A model generated the notes under the pieces. It was not told the origin of the DNA. It made no database searches and saw nothing but the letters and a program-made list of their open reading frames with translations. The translations under genes and the position numbers were made by a program. Below are positions 1-5,194 of a stretch of 5,907 bases of DNA, in pieces (position 1 is the first letter of the stretch; the number at the start of each line of letters is the position of its first letter). The stretch lies in the NCBI GenBank assembly GCA_038231495.1, contig JBBRLG010000474.1, positions 1 to 5,907 of the forward strand, given 5' to 3'. Source of the DNA: JBBRLG01 sp038231495 (GTDB taxonomy: Bacteria; Planctomycetota; Planctomycetia; Gemmatales; Gemmataceae).

Positions 1-2
1 CC

Positions 3-116
3 GTGCGCAACACCATCATCCACGTGGCGAAAGAGATTGGGCCGAACCTCGCCGCCGCCCTGCGTCGGCTCAACCATTGCTTATCCCAAGCCCTCAGCCT
101 TCTCGGCCTGCCTTAG
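3..116 (+). pseudogene. C-terminal fragment of a probable DDE transposase (ISAs1/IS4-like)
   Basis: An open frame enters from the left edge and stops with TAG at 114-116, giving 37 residues that end in SLLGLP. The pattern RN..I....(I)GPNLAAALRRL.....AL.LLGLP resembles the C-terminal helix of transposases of the ISAs1/IS4 type, which often end in an 'N-(I/L)-AA-(A/G)-LR ... AL.LLG' helix. The other two forward frames give arginine/proline-rich low-complexity peptides, which supports this frame. The catalytic DDE residues, if present, lie outside the window, so it cannot be told whether the gene is intact. The family call comes from a short tail and is tentative; another helical protein end is possible. 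Confidence 0.4.
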
Positions 117-138
117 ATTGAATAATCGAACGGCCCTG
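117..138. mobile_element. possible insertion-sequence right end
   Basis: Read on the minus strand, the 22 bases after the transposase-like stop begin CAGGGCCGTTCG. A terminal repeat starting CAGGG close behind the transposase stop is what I would expect of an ISAs1-like element. The opposite end lies outside the window, so neither the inverted repeat nor a target duplication (which would begin at 139) can be tested. This is inference only. Confidence 0.2.
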
Positions 139-156
139 ACCCCCGTCAAACGGGTC
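138..156. terminator. weak hairpin downstream of the transposase fragment
   Basis: GACCCCCGT and ACGGGTC can pair around a CAA loop with a two-C bulge, followed by an A-rich stretch (AAATAAT). It lies 22 bases beyond the transposase-like stop. It could terminate transcription in either direction or be chance; the stem is short. Confidence 0.2.
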
Positions 157-167
157 AAATAATCGTA

Positions 168-196
168 TTGACTTGCGGCATCCCTCATGGTAGAGA
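168..196 (+). promoter_or_regulatory. candidate sigma70-type promoter of the export gene
   Basis: TTGACT (168-173, five of six matches to the -35 consensus) is followed by a 17-base spacer and TAGAGA (191-196, three of six matches to the -10). It lies about 140 bases upstream of the chosen start at 334 and would produce a leader containing two strong hairpins (224-256 and 271-301). The -10 match is poor, so this is only a candidate. Confidence 0.25.
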
Positions 197-223
197 GCGG
201 CCCTCGATTCATTAGCTAAATGT

Positions 224-301
224 GGTCCGACGGCAGGGCGCTCGCGCCCCCGGACCGCTCCTTGTGGGCACTCCCCGTTCGCGCGGGAACGCCAAGGGGA
301 G
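224..301 (+). promoter_or_regulatory. two consecutive GC-rich hairpins in the export-gene leader
   Basis: Hairpin 1 pairs GGTCCG (224-229) with CGGACC (251-256), and inside it GGGCG (236-240) with CGCCC (245-249) around a CTCG loop. Hairpin 2 pairs CTCCCC (271-276) with GGGGAG (296-301) and GTTC (277-280) with GAAC (287-290) around GCGCGG, with a five-base bulge. Both sit between the candidate promoter and the ribosome binding site at 321-325. Such tandem structure argues that this stretch is untranslated leader, not coding sequence. A role in transcript stability or attenuation is inference; no known riboswitch class was recognised. Confidence 0.4.
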
Positions 302-333
302 ATTTGCTGGCCCTCCATTTGGGAGTTGGGGAT

Positions 334-1542
334 ATGCCAAAAGTCCGCATGTGCAGACTGTTCGCCGCACTCGCCCTGGGCGTTTGCGTCGGCCTGGGAA
401 GCGTCGGCTGCCAGGCCCAATTGACCTTCGGGCCGGGCGGAGCTGGTTCCGGAACCCAGGTGGCGGCCAAGCCGTCGGCCAACTCCCCCAACTCGGACAT
501 TCGCCGAGTCTCGGCCCAGGGCGGACCGGAATGCGCCGACCCCAACGGCCACGAAATGCTAACCGCGGCCGACGGCGCGGGCGTGCTGCCGCTGCCGCAC
601 GAACTCGCGCCGACCGTCCACCCGACCTACGTTATTGAACCGCCCGACGTGCTGACCATCGACGCGGTGCGCCTCATCCCGCGGCCGCCCTATCACGTCG
701 AGCCGCTCGACGTGCTGTTGATTCAAGTGACCGACACTTTACCCAACCAGCCCATTACGGGGCCGTACGCCGTCTCGCCGGAGGGCGTGGTCAACCTTGG
801 GTATAACTACGGCGTGGTCCGCGTCGTCGGCACCACGGTCGAGCAGGCCGCGCTCAATATCCGCGCCCAGCTGCAAAAACTCGGCCTGACCAACGCCCAG
901 GTGTCCGTGTCGCTCGTTCAATTCCGCGGCGCGCAACAGATCCGCGGCGAGCACCTCGTCGGCCAGGACGGCACGATCAACCTCGGAACGTACGGCAGCG
1001 TCAACGTGACGGGCCTCAGCGTTTGCCAGGCGAAGGCCACCATCGAACGCCACCTGGCGCAGTGCCTGCTCAACCCGGAAATCTCGCTCAGTGTCTCGGC
1101 GTACAACAGCAAGGTTTACTACGTCATCACCGATGGCGGCGGCTTCGGCCAACAAGTGTTCCGCTTCCCGACGACCGGCAAGGAATACGTCCTGGACGCC
1201 ATCAGCAACATCGGCGGCCTGCCCGCGGTGTCCTCCAAGCGCAAGATTTGGGTCGCCCGTCCCGCCCCGGCGGAGAAGGGTTGCTACCAGATTCTGCCCG
1301 TCGATTGGGAGGTCATTACCGAGGCCGGCGCGACCTGCACGAACTACCAGCTGTTCCCCGGCGACCGCGTCTACGTCATGGCCGACCCGTTCATCACGCT
1401 TGATAACACCCTGGCGAAGATATTCTCGCCGATCGAACGGGTTCTCGGCATCACCCTGTTGGGCACGTCCACCGCGAACTCTTTCCAGGGGACCAGCAAC
1501 GGCAACGGCGGCATCGGCTTCGTGCCGGTGGGCGTCCGGTAG
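334..1542 (+). CDS. polysaccharide export lipoprotein, Wza-like with SLBB domain
   Basis: A 402-residue protein of the polysaccharide biosynthesis/export (Wza/KpsD-like) superfamily, which forms the outer-membrane or periplasmic export channel for exopolysaccharide. Residues 1-26 form a signal sequence (RLFAALALGVCVGLG) ending in SVGC, a slightly atypical lipobox with Cys26 as the likely lipidated residue. Residues 27-90 are a low-complexity linker. Two similar 'Y-x-(I/V)-E-P-x-D-V-L' strands follow at 99-105 and 120-126; normally only one begins the Poly_export domain. Two repeats follow, around 149-182 (PEGVVNLG) and 210-243 (QDGTINLG). An SLBB-like segment spans about 261-310, including DAISNIGGLP, and a final LFPGDRVYV strand lies at 340-348. 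I chose ATG 334 over the in-frame ATG 220 because the longer form would bury the signal peptide behind 38 residues, while GGGAG at 321-325 gives a binding site eight bases from 334. The gene is followed by a hairpin at 1596-1643. Together with the sugar transferase at 3209-4069 it suggests an exopolysaccharide locus. Confidence 0.85.
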   Translation: MPKVRMCRLFAALALGVCVGLGSVGCQAQLTFGPGGAGSGTQVAAKPSANSPNSDIRRVSAQGGPECADPNGHEMLTAADGAGVLPLPHELAPTVHPTYVIEPPDVLTIDAVRLIPRPPYHVEPLDVLLIQVTDTLPNQPITGPYAVSPEGVVNLGYNYGVVRVVGTTVEQAALNIRAQLQKLGLTNAQVSVSLVQFRGAQQIRGEHLVGQDGTINLGTYGSVNVTGLSVCQAKATIERHLAQCLLNPEISLSVSAYNSKVYYVITDGGGFGQQVFRFPTTGKEYVLDAISNIGGLPAVSSKRKIWVARPAPAEKGCYQILPVDWEVITEAGATCTNYQLFPGDRVYVMADPFITLDNTLAKIFSPIERVLGITLLGTSTANSFQGTSNGNGGIGFVPVGVR

Positions 1543-1595
1543 CGGACGACGGGGCCGAACCACGTGTAACGGCTGTAGCGATTGTGATGAAAGAA

Positions 1596-1643
1596 TGCCG
1601 CCGGGCGGGAGGGTCGGTCGCCGATTCCTTCCGCCCGGCGGCG
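1596..1643 (+). terminator. strong hairpin downstream of the export gene
   Basis: GCCGCCGGGCGG (1597-1608) is perfectly complementary to CCGCCCGGCGGC (1631-1642). The stem can extend inward by four more pairs (one G-T), and the loop holds a smaller TCGG/CCGA stem. It begins 54 bases after the stop at 1542. There is no T-run behind it, so it may act with Rho or simply protect the 3' end. Confidence 0.55.
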
Positions 1644-1713
1644 GAACCGATCCGATAACTCCAGTGGAAACGTGAGGGGTTCGGAGAAACGGGTGCGGTT
1701 CCGTCGCGCTTGC

Positions 1714-1742
1714 TTGACCTTTGCTCGGAAAAGGACTAAACC
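1714..1742 (+). promoter_or_regulatory. candidate promoter of the small secreted protein
   Basis: TTGACC (1714-1719) with a 17-base spacer and TAAACC (1737-1742). The -35 is good, while the -10 matches the consensus at only three positions. It would give a leader of roughly 115 bases to the start at 1863. Confidence 0.25.
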
Positions 1743-1808
1743 TTACCGGCGTTGCCAACGGATAATAGAGAAGCGGCCCGTTTCGCGCTCCGAACCCACT
1801 CCCGGCGG

Positions 1809-1853
1809 CAAGACCCGCGACCGGTGCTGTGGGGCTTCGGGTGTGCGGTCTTG
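1809..1853 (+). promoter_or_regulatory. leader inverted repeat abutting the ribosome binding site
   Basis: CAAGACC-C-GC (1809-1818) pairs with GCGGTCTTG (1845-1853) with a single bulged C. The right arm ends on the first base of the GAGG ribosome binding site (1853-1856) of the gene starting at 1863. Formation of the stem could affect access to the site; this is inference from position only. Confidence 0.35.
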
Positions 1854-1862
1854 AGGTAAACT

Positions 1863-2279
1863 ATGAAGCAGTTGCAATGGTTGGCGGTGGGCGTGCTGGC
1901 GGTTGTGGCGGCGGGTTCGGCTCGTGCCCAGGGGCCGTACCAACGGCCGCCGACGAACCCCTACGGCACGCCGGCGATCAGTCCGTACTTGAACCTCGTC
2001 CGCCCCGGCGACGTGGGGATCAATTATTTTAACCTGGTGCGGCCGCAGGTGGAGACGAACAACGCGCTGCAACAACTGGAAACGGCGAACCTGCACACGG
2101 CCGCGCTGCAGGCGGACATTCTGGACCCCAACCGGCGCATCGGCGACACCGGCCACACGACCCGCTTCATGAGCTTCAGCCAGTATTTCCAGAACGTGGG
2201 CGGCCAGCATCCGACCGCGCAGGCCGTCACGAACCCCGTGATCGCCCCCGCCGGCACGACGCTTAACCGCGGCCGTTAA
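1863..2279 (+). CDS. small secreted protein, planctomycete-type family of unknown function
   Basis: A 138-residue protein with a clear signal peptide: MKQ, then a hydrophobic run LAVGVLAVVAAG, with likely cleavage after ARA (residue 22). The mature part starts with a proline/tyrosine-rich stretch (PYQRPPTNPYG) and then SPYLNLVRPGD (residues 40-50) and NYFNLVRPQ (54-62). A Gln/Asn/Leu-rich helix covers about 65-85, and TGHTTRFMSFSQYF lies near 96-109. From memory, motifs of the types 'SPYLNLLR..NP..NYY..VRP' and 'TGH...F.....YF' recur in short exported proteins of planctomycetes whose function is unknown. No enzyme domain is visible. GAGG at 1853-1856 lies six bases before the ATG. It has no cysteine in the mature part, unlike the following gene, and is bounded by its own candidate promoter and terminator-like hairpins, so it is probably a single-gene transcript. 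Confidence 0.75.
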   Translation: MKQLQWLAVGVLAVVAAGSARAQGPYQRPPTNPYGTPAISPYLNLVRPGDVGINYFNLVRPQVETNNALQQLETANLHTAALQADILDPNRRIGDTGHTTRFMSFSQYFQNVGGQHPTAQAVTNPVIAPAGTTLNRGR

Positions 2280-2297
2280 CGAAGACGGTTCATAGCA

Positions 2298-2336
2298 CGG
2301 AGCCGGGTTCGTTCGTTCGCCCCGAACCCGGTTCCG
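2298..2336 (+). terminator. stem-loop downstream of the small secreted protein
   Basis: CCGGGTTCG (2303-2311) pairs perfectly with CGAACCCGG (2323-2331). The stem extends outward to 2298/2336 with one G-T pair, making 14 pairs around an 11-base loop. It begins 19 bases after the stop codon. No T-run follows. Confidence 0.55.
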
Positions 2337-2376
2337 GCTGTTCGCCCGCCGCACGTTTCCGCCCGACCCACCCCAC

Positions 2377-2401
2377 GCCTCGTCTTGCACGAGGTTTATT
2401 T
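2377..2401 (+). terminator. small intrinsic-type terminator
   Basis: CCTCGT (2378-2383) pairs with ACGAGG (2389-2394) around CTTGC and is followed directly by TTTATTT. This is the only hairpin in the window with a T-rich tail, so it may be the actual release site for the gene ending at 2279, with the larger stem at 2298-2336 upstream. Confidence 0.45.
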
Positions 2402-2532
2402 CCAACCGTCCCCGAACTTCGGGAACCCAGACACGACCGCGCCGCGGGATTGCCCCCGGTGCCGTCGCACTTGTTGCACACCCACGCTTGCGCCGTCTGC
2501 CCGACCGAACGGAAGGTCCTTCCAAAGACGAC

Positions 2533-2539
2533 AAGGAGG
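2533..2539 (+). promoter_or_regulatory. consensus ribosome binding site fixing the start at 2545
   Basis: AAGGAGG lies five bases before ATG 2545 and is the best Shine-Dalgarno match in the window. It rules out the longer in-frame start at 2488, whose product would have 19 charged residues ahead of the signal peptide. Confidence 0.8.
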
Positions 2540-2544
2540 CTTTC

Positions 2545-3045
2545 ATGTCGTTGTTGCGCATCGTCCGTAAATTGGTTCTCTGCGCTGCCGCCGTTCTGGC
2601 CCTCGCGGGCACTGCGGCGACTGTCAACGCCGACGGCGGCATTTGTCTCAGCTGTGGCAGCAGTAGCGGCGCGTGTGGCGCGGGCGGCTGCTGCTCGCAA
2701 AACGGCTGTTGCCCCGGCGGTCCGTGTCCGGCACCCCTGGTGCATTGCACGCCCAAACCGCCGAAGATTAAATTCAAGTGCGTTTGTGGCAAGCCGATTT
2801 GCGACCCGTGCGACCTGGAAGGCTACGGTTATAACCCGACCTGCTGGCGGCCCTGGACGCCGCCGTTAAGCTGCGGCAACGGGCCGTTTCCGGCGCTGGG
2901 CTGCCCGCCGCCGCTGGCCCAGGCCGTCAGCCCCTATCCGACGGCTGCCGGCGACGCGCTACCGGCACCGATCAAGCCCAACAGCGATACGCTGCGTTTG
3001 CCGAAAAAGATACCCGGCGAATTGCTACCGCAAAGCGACCGCTGA
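2545..3045 (+). CDS. cysteine-rich secreted protein of unknown function
   Basis: A 166-residue protein. Residues 1-29 form a signal peptide (MSLLRIVRK, then LVLCAAAVLALAG, with likely cleavage after VNA). The mature part carries 16 cysteines, densest at residues 34-61 in a Gly/Ser/Cys-rich stretch with two CC pairs (49-50, 55-56). A second cluster, FKCVCGKPICDPCDLEGYGY (residues 77-96), runs straight into NPTCWRPW (97-104). The 'GY.PT.WR.W' pattern is one I recall from many exported planctomycete proteins; its function is unknown. The C-terminus (about 120-166) is proline-rich and free of cysteine. The spacing CVC...C..C (79, 81, 86, 89) could bind a metal, but in an exported protein disulphides are equally likely. 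The gene is convergent with the sugar transferase and separated from it by the repeat hairpin at 3086-3161. A cell-wall or surface-layer role is possible but not shown. Confidence 0.75.
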   Translation: MSLLRIVRKLVLCAAAVLALAGTAATVNADGGICLSCGSSSGACGAGGCCSQNGCCPGGPCPAPLVHCTPKPPKIKFKCVCGKPICDPCDLEGYGYNPTCWRPWTPPLSCGNGPFPALGCPPPLAQAVSPYPTAAGDALPAPIKPNSDTLRLPKKIPGELLPQSDR

Positions 3046-3065
3046 GAGTTGCAAATTGAAAGGCG

Positions 3066-3084
3066 AGCCGGGAGCGTCAGCGAC
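3066..3084. repeat. possible dispersed planctomycete intergenic motif
   Basis: The stretch AGCCGGGAGCGTCAGCGAC resembles, from memory, a short motif that recurs many times between genes in several planctomycete genomes. Only one copy is in this window, so its repeated nature cannot be shown here. Confidence 0.25.
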
Positions 3085-3085
3085 C

Positions 3086-3161
3086 GTCGTCCGTTGTCCG
3101 TCGTCCGTTGTCCGTTGCAAAGACCAGCTTCGCCTTTTGCAACGGACAACGGACCACGGAC
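3086..3161. repeat. inverted heptamer repeat array, likely bidirectional terminator
   Basis: Four tandem GTYGTCC heptamers occupy 3086-3113 (a perfect 14-base unit twice), followed by GTTGCAAA. After a 14-base loop (3122-3135) the complement TTTGCAAC is followed by GGACAAC and GGACCAC. Bases 3096-3121 pair with 3136-3161 with a single C-C mismatch at 3102/3155, giving 25 base pairs. It lies between the convergent genes ending at 3045 and 3209, so it can serve both as a terminator. The heptamer periodicity suggests that it arose as a short tandem repeat and not merely as a terminator stem. Confidence 0.75.
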
Positions 3162-3208
3162 GGCTTTCGGCGCGCCGACCATCGGCCCTTTGCTATTTTG
3201 GATGTCCG

Positions 3209-4069
3209 TTACTGGGCCATCTGAACGGCCACCACGGGCAGGACGCCCGAATCGTCATTCACGGTCCGCTCGTGATAGGCGTTTTCAACCGCATCCCGAC
3301 CCGGCAGAAAAAAGAGCCGGCCGATGACGTGATACGGGACGCCCACGACGTGAATGCCGGTGCAGAGGATAAGACGCAGGTCGAGCCAGAAGCCGGCGTG
3401 TTGCACATAATACAAGTCGTAGGCAAGCTTTCGCCGCACACTGGTCAGGTCGGAGTCGGGCGGCAGCTGGACCTGAGCGACCCCCGTGACGCCGGGACGA
3501 ACCTGGAGCCGGTGCCGGTATCCGGGGATGGTGCGGTCCAGGTTGGGCACGAATTCCGGGCGCTCCGGCCGCGGGCCGACAAGGCTCATTTCGCAGCGCA
3601 GGACGTTAAGCAGTTGCGGTAATTCGTCGATATGCGTTTTTCGCAAAAACTTCCCGACGCGCGTGACGCGCGGGTCGTTGGTCGTGGCCCATTGCGCGCC
3701 GGAGTGGCTCTCGCAGTTGTTGACCATGGTCCGGATTTTGTAGATTGTGAACAGTTTGCCGTTTTTGCCGACGCGCGTTTGGGAATAAAAGACGGACCCG
3801 CGGGAGGTCAATTTCACCAGCATGCCCGCCAGAAACATGACCGGGGCGGCGAAAACCAGCAAGACGGCGGCGAACGACCATTCGAGGGCCATTTTGCAGA
3901 CGCCGTACCAGGAATGGTCGAGACGATTGTGCGGCAACAGCTTCGCGGTCGTTTCCGAGCGTCGGCGCCAGAGTCGCCTCCGCGGACCGGACTTTAAGCG
4001 CGTCGTCGGCAGCATGGGCAAATCGTCGTGAGGGTGCGCGGCGGGCGCACTGGGGGCAACCGTTCTCAT
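3209..4069 (-). CDS. bacterial sugar transferase (undecaprenyl-phosphate phosphoglycosyl transferase)
   Basis: A 286-residue member of the Bac_transf family (monotopic phosphoglycosyl transferases such as the PglC and WcaJ C-terminal domains). These enzymes transfer a sugar-1-phosphate from a UDP-sugar to undecaprenyl phosphate at the inner face of the cytoplasmic membrane, the first step of exopolysaccharide assembly. Residues 1-58 are a basic, probably disordered leader (RRRLWRRR at 30-37). A hydrophobic re-entrant helix covers about 62-87. It is followed by GSVFYSQTRVG (91-101) and YKIRTM (110-115), the catalytic HIDELPQL (146-153, Asp148-Glu149 dyad), SLVGPRPE (162-169), RPGVTGVAQV (191-200) and KLAYDLYYV (214-222). 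All core motifs are intact. It lacks the several N-terminal membrane helices of WcaJ-type enzymes, so it is the short form. The ATG at 4069 has only a weak binding site; in-frame ATG codons at residues 19 and 60 are alternatives. The sugar it uses cannot be read from sequence. It is convergent with the cysteine-rich gene. Confidence 0.92.
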   Translation of the reverse strand: MRTVAPSAPAAHPHDDLPMLPTTRLKSGPRRRLWRRRSETTAKLLPHNRLDHSWYGVCKMALEWSFAAVLLVFAAPVMFLAGMLVKLTSRGSVFYSQTRVGKNGKLFTIYKIRTMVNNCESHSGAQWATTNDPRVTRVGKFLRKTHIDELPQLLNVLRCEMSLVGPRPERPEFVPNLDRTIPGYRHRLQVRPGVTGVAQVQLPPDSDLTSVRRKLAYDLYYVQHAGFWLDLRLILCTGIHVVGVPYHVIGRLFFLPGRDAVENAYHERTVNDDSGVLPVVAVQMAQ

Positions 4070-4340
4070 TTCCCGTAGCCTCTGATTCTGTTCCGGTGGG
4101 TACGAGTCAGCCGCAATTTAGCAAACGCTGTGCCGGGGTGCCGCTCCCCAGGGGAATGATCCCGCGCCTGGCACTTCCCTTCTGCATAGTGAGTCTTTTT
4201 CGTCATTCAAGAGGCTTCGAGCAACGACCGCCGTCCTGGGTTGCCGCGCGCCCCTGCCCCGGTGCTTGTTAAGGGAAGCTTGCACCCAGGCGCAACGGTG
4301 TAAGCTTTCGTTTACACGGATCAGCGGCGACATTTTCCAA
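4070..4340. other. gene-free upstream region of the sugar transferase
   Basis: No convincing coding region. For the leftward sugar transferase a weak promoter-like pair is present on the minus strand: TTGAAT (4210 to 4205), a 16-base spacer and TATGCA (4188 to 4183). Its leader would include a GTGCC/GGCAC stem (4138-4142 with 4170-4174). Further right lies an 11-base inverted repeat, AAGCTTGCACC (4276-4286) with GGTGTAAGCTT (4297-4307). Its right arm also overlaps a second possible stem, GTGTAA (4298-4303) with TTACAC (4312-4317). Confidence 0.4.
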
Positions 4341-4466
4341 CCTAGTGCCCCGTCCAGACTAAATGTTCGGGTTGCCAAGCCCATCGATTGGCAATTCGCG
4401 ATCTACAAATCAAGGGTCAAATTGAAGCGGCTCTACCCGAAAGTTTAGTCTGGACGGGGCACTAGG
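4341..4466. mobile_element. MITE-like element with 32-bp terminal inverted repeats
   Basis: The 126-base element begins CCTAGTGCCCCGTCCAGACT (4341-4360) and ends with the complement (4447-4466). The repeats extend over 32 bases (4341-4372 and 4435-4466) with two mismatches, at 4364-4365. It contains no gene. TA occurs at both outer ends (CC-TA-GTGCCCC and GGGGCAC-TA-GG), consistent with the TA target duplication of Tc1/mariner-IS630 elements, which would make it a non-autonomous relative mobilised in trans. A small TTGCCAA/TTGGCAA stem lies inside (4372-4378, 4388-4394). The right repeat supplies the last six codons and the stop of the TPR fragment on the minus strand. The family assignment is inferred from the TA ends only. 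Confidence 0.75.
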
Positions 4467-4855
4467 GCGCAGTTTTTTGGCCGCTCAGCGGGCGGCGATT
4501 TCAGCAGTTCCTCAGCTTCCTGCCGCAGTGCCTTATCGCGGAGAAATTCCTGCCAGTTCGGCGGCGTGTCCTTGTTGTCCTGGATTTGCTTCAGCTGGGC
4601 GTCGGCCTTCTTCAAGAAGTCCTTGGCCTTGGCGTCGTCGCCGAGTTGGTGGTGGCTCATTGCCAAAAAGAGTTGGGTCCAGACCGTGCCGCCGGCTTTT
4701 TGTTGCGCGACAGCATCGTTCAATTGCTTGACGGCCTCCGGGTAGCGGTGGGCGCGAACCAGCGCGGCACCGAGAATTTCAAGCGCGGCCACGCTCCCCG
4801 GGCTGTACTGGCGGAGCCGTTCGGCGAGTTCGACGAACCGCCAGACATGGGGGTG
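4445..4855 (-). pseudogene. C-terminal remnant of a TPR-repeat protein (kinase/WD40-type tail)
   Basis: The frame begins with recognisable protein at HPHVWRFVELAERLRQ (4855 downwards) and continues through two TPR-like helical pairs: AALEILGAALVRAHRYPEAV followed by QLNDAV, and TQLFLAMSHHQLGDDAKAKD followed by FLKKAD. It then closes with NWQEFLRDKALRQEAEELLK. This tail resembles the C-termini of the large planctomycete serine/threonine kinase or WD40 proteins that end in TPRs. The frame stays open upstream only to a stop about 60 bases beyond and has no ATG; a GTG at 4792 would start inside the first repeat. The 5' end is therefore missing, cut off at the junction with the recombinase fragment (about 4856-4890). 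The 3' end has also been altered: the last residues LVPRPD and the TAA come from the MITE. It could still be expressed as a short peptide from GTG, but that is unlikely. Confidence 0.65.
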
Positions 4856-4871
4856 TGACTTTCTTAAGCCC

Positions 4872-5150
4872 TTATTCGTAATTTCGCGGTGCCTGCCGCG
4901 CCGCCAACTGCGCCGTCAGGGGGTCTTTGCGCGTTTGAACGACATGCCGAAGGAAGGCGTCTCGGGCCGCCCAGTCCAGTTCGCGCGGGTGTCTGTTGCC
5001 GTGAAAGATGATGAAGGCGGTAATCCAACCCGTGAACGGTACGAGCCACGTTTCGGCCTGCCCAACGGCACGGGCTGCGGCGCGGAACTGATCGAGCAAG
5101 CGCGGCTGCTGGGCTGCGGAAGCGGGTTCGAGCGGTACGATCCGTGTCAT
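4872..5150 (-). pseudogene. N-terminal fragment of a tyrosine recombinase (integron/phage-integrase-like)
   Basis: A 92-residue product that matches only the SAM-like core-binding domain of tyrosine recombinases. LLDQFRAAARAVGQAE (18-33) is the first helix. FTGWITAFIIFHGNRHPREL (39-58) is the characteristic 'W...FI.FHGKRHP.EL' segment. DAFLRHVVQTR (64-74) and DPLTAQLAARQA (76-87) follow, where intact relatives continue into the '..FLY..VL' helix. Here the frame ends with PRNYE and TAA. The entire catalytic domain (the R...HxxR...Y residues) is absent, so the protein cannot recombine DNA. The start is well supported: GGAGGG (5163 to 5158, minus) lies seven bases before the ATG, and a promoter-like site with a perfect TTGACA lies just upstream. 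It is thus the intact beginning of a gene whose remainder was lost by rearrangement with the TPR gene. Confidence 0.7.
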
Positions 5151-5194
5151 GGACGTTCCCTCCGGGAGTTAGTAGACGCCCGTTCTCTATCCCG

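Larger units (their letters stand above)
1543..1862. other. intergenic region between export gene and secreted protein
   Basis: This 320-base gap contains no convincing gene. The only open frames here are extensions of out-of-frame readings from neighbours. What can be seen is the hairpin at 1596-1643, a promoter-like pair at 1714-1742, a second -10-like GATAAT at 1761-1766 without a good -35, and the inverted repeat at 1809-1853 just before the next start. Confidence 0.6.

Noticed and set aside
220..333. N-terminal extension of the export protein from ATG 220
   Set aside because: It would place 38 non-hydrophobic residues before a clear lipoprotein signal sequence, has no good binding site, and overlaps two strong leader hairpins.
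739..1758. 339-residue open frame on the minus strand
   Set aside because: It is antisense to the export gene, rich in Arg/Asp/Ala as expected for an antisense reading of GC-rich code, and has no recognisable domain.
1743..2792. 349-residue open frame on the minus strand
   Set aside because: It spans two forward genes and the gap between them, has low-complexity Arg/Ala/Pro composition, and conflicts with well-supported signal-peptide genes.
3056..3622. 188-residue forward open frame
   Set aside because: It runs through the repeat hairpin and antisense to the conserved part of the sugar transferase, with no domain of its own.
4169..4186. sigma54-type promoter (TGGCAC ... TGCA)
   Set aside because: The spacing between the GG and GC elements is two bases too long, and the site points away from the sugar transferase.
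4118..4384. 88-residue minus-strand frame beginning in the MITE
   Set aside because: No recognisable motif, and the start lies in the mobile element with no binding site, so the frame is probably chance.
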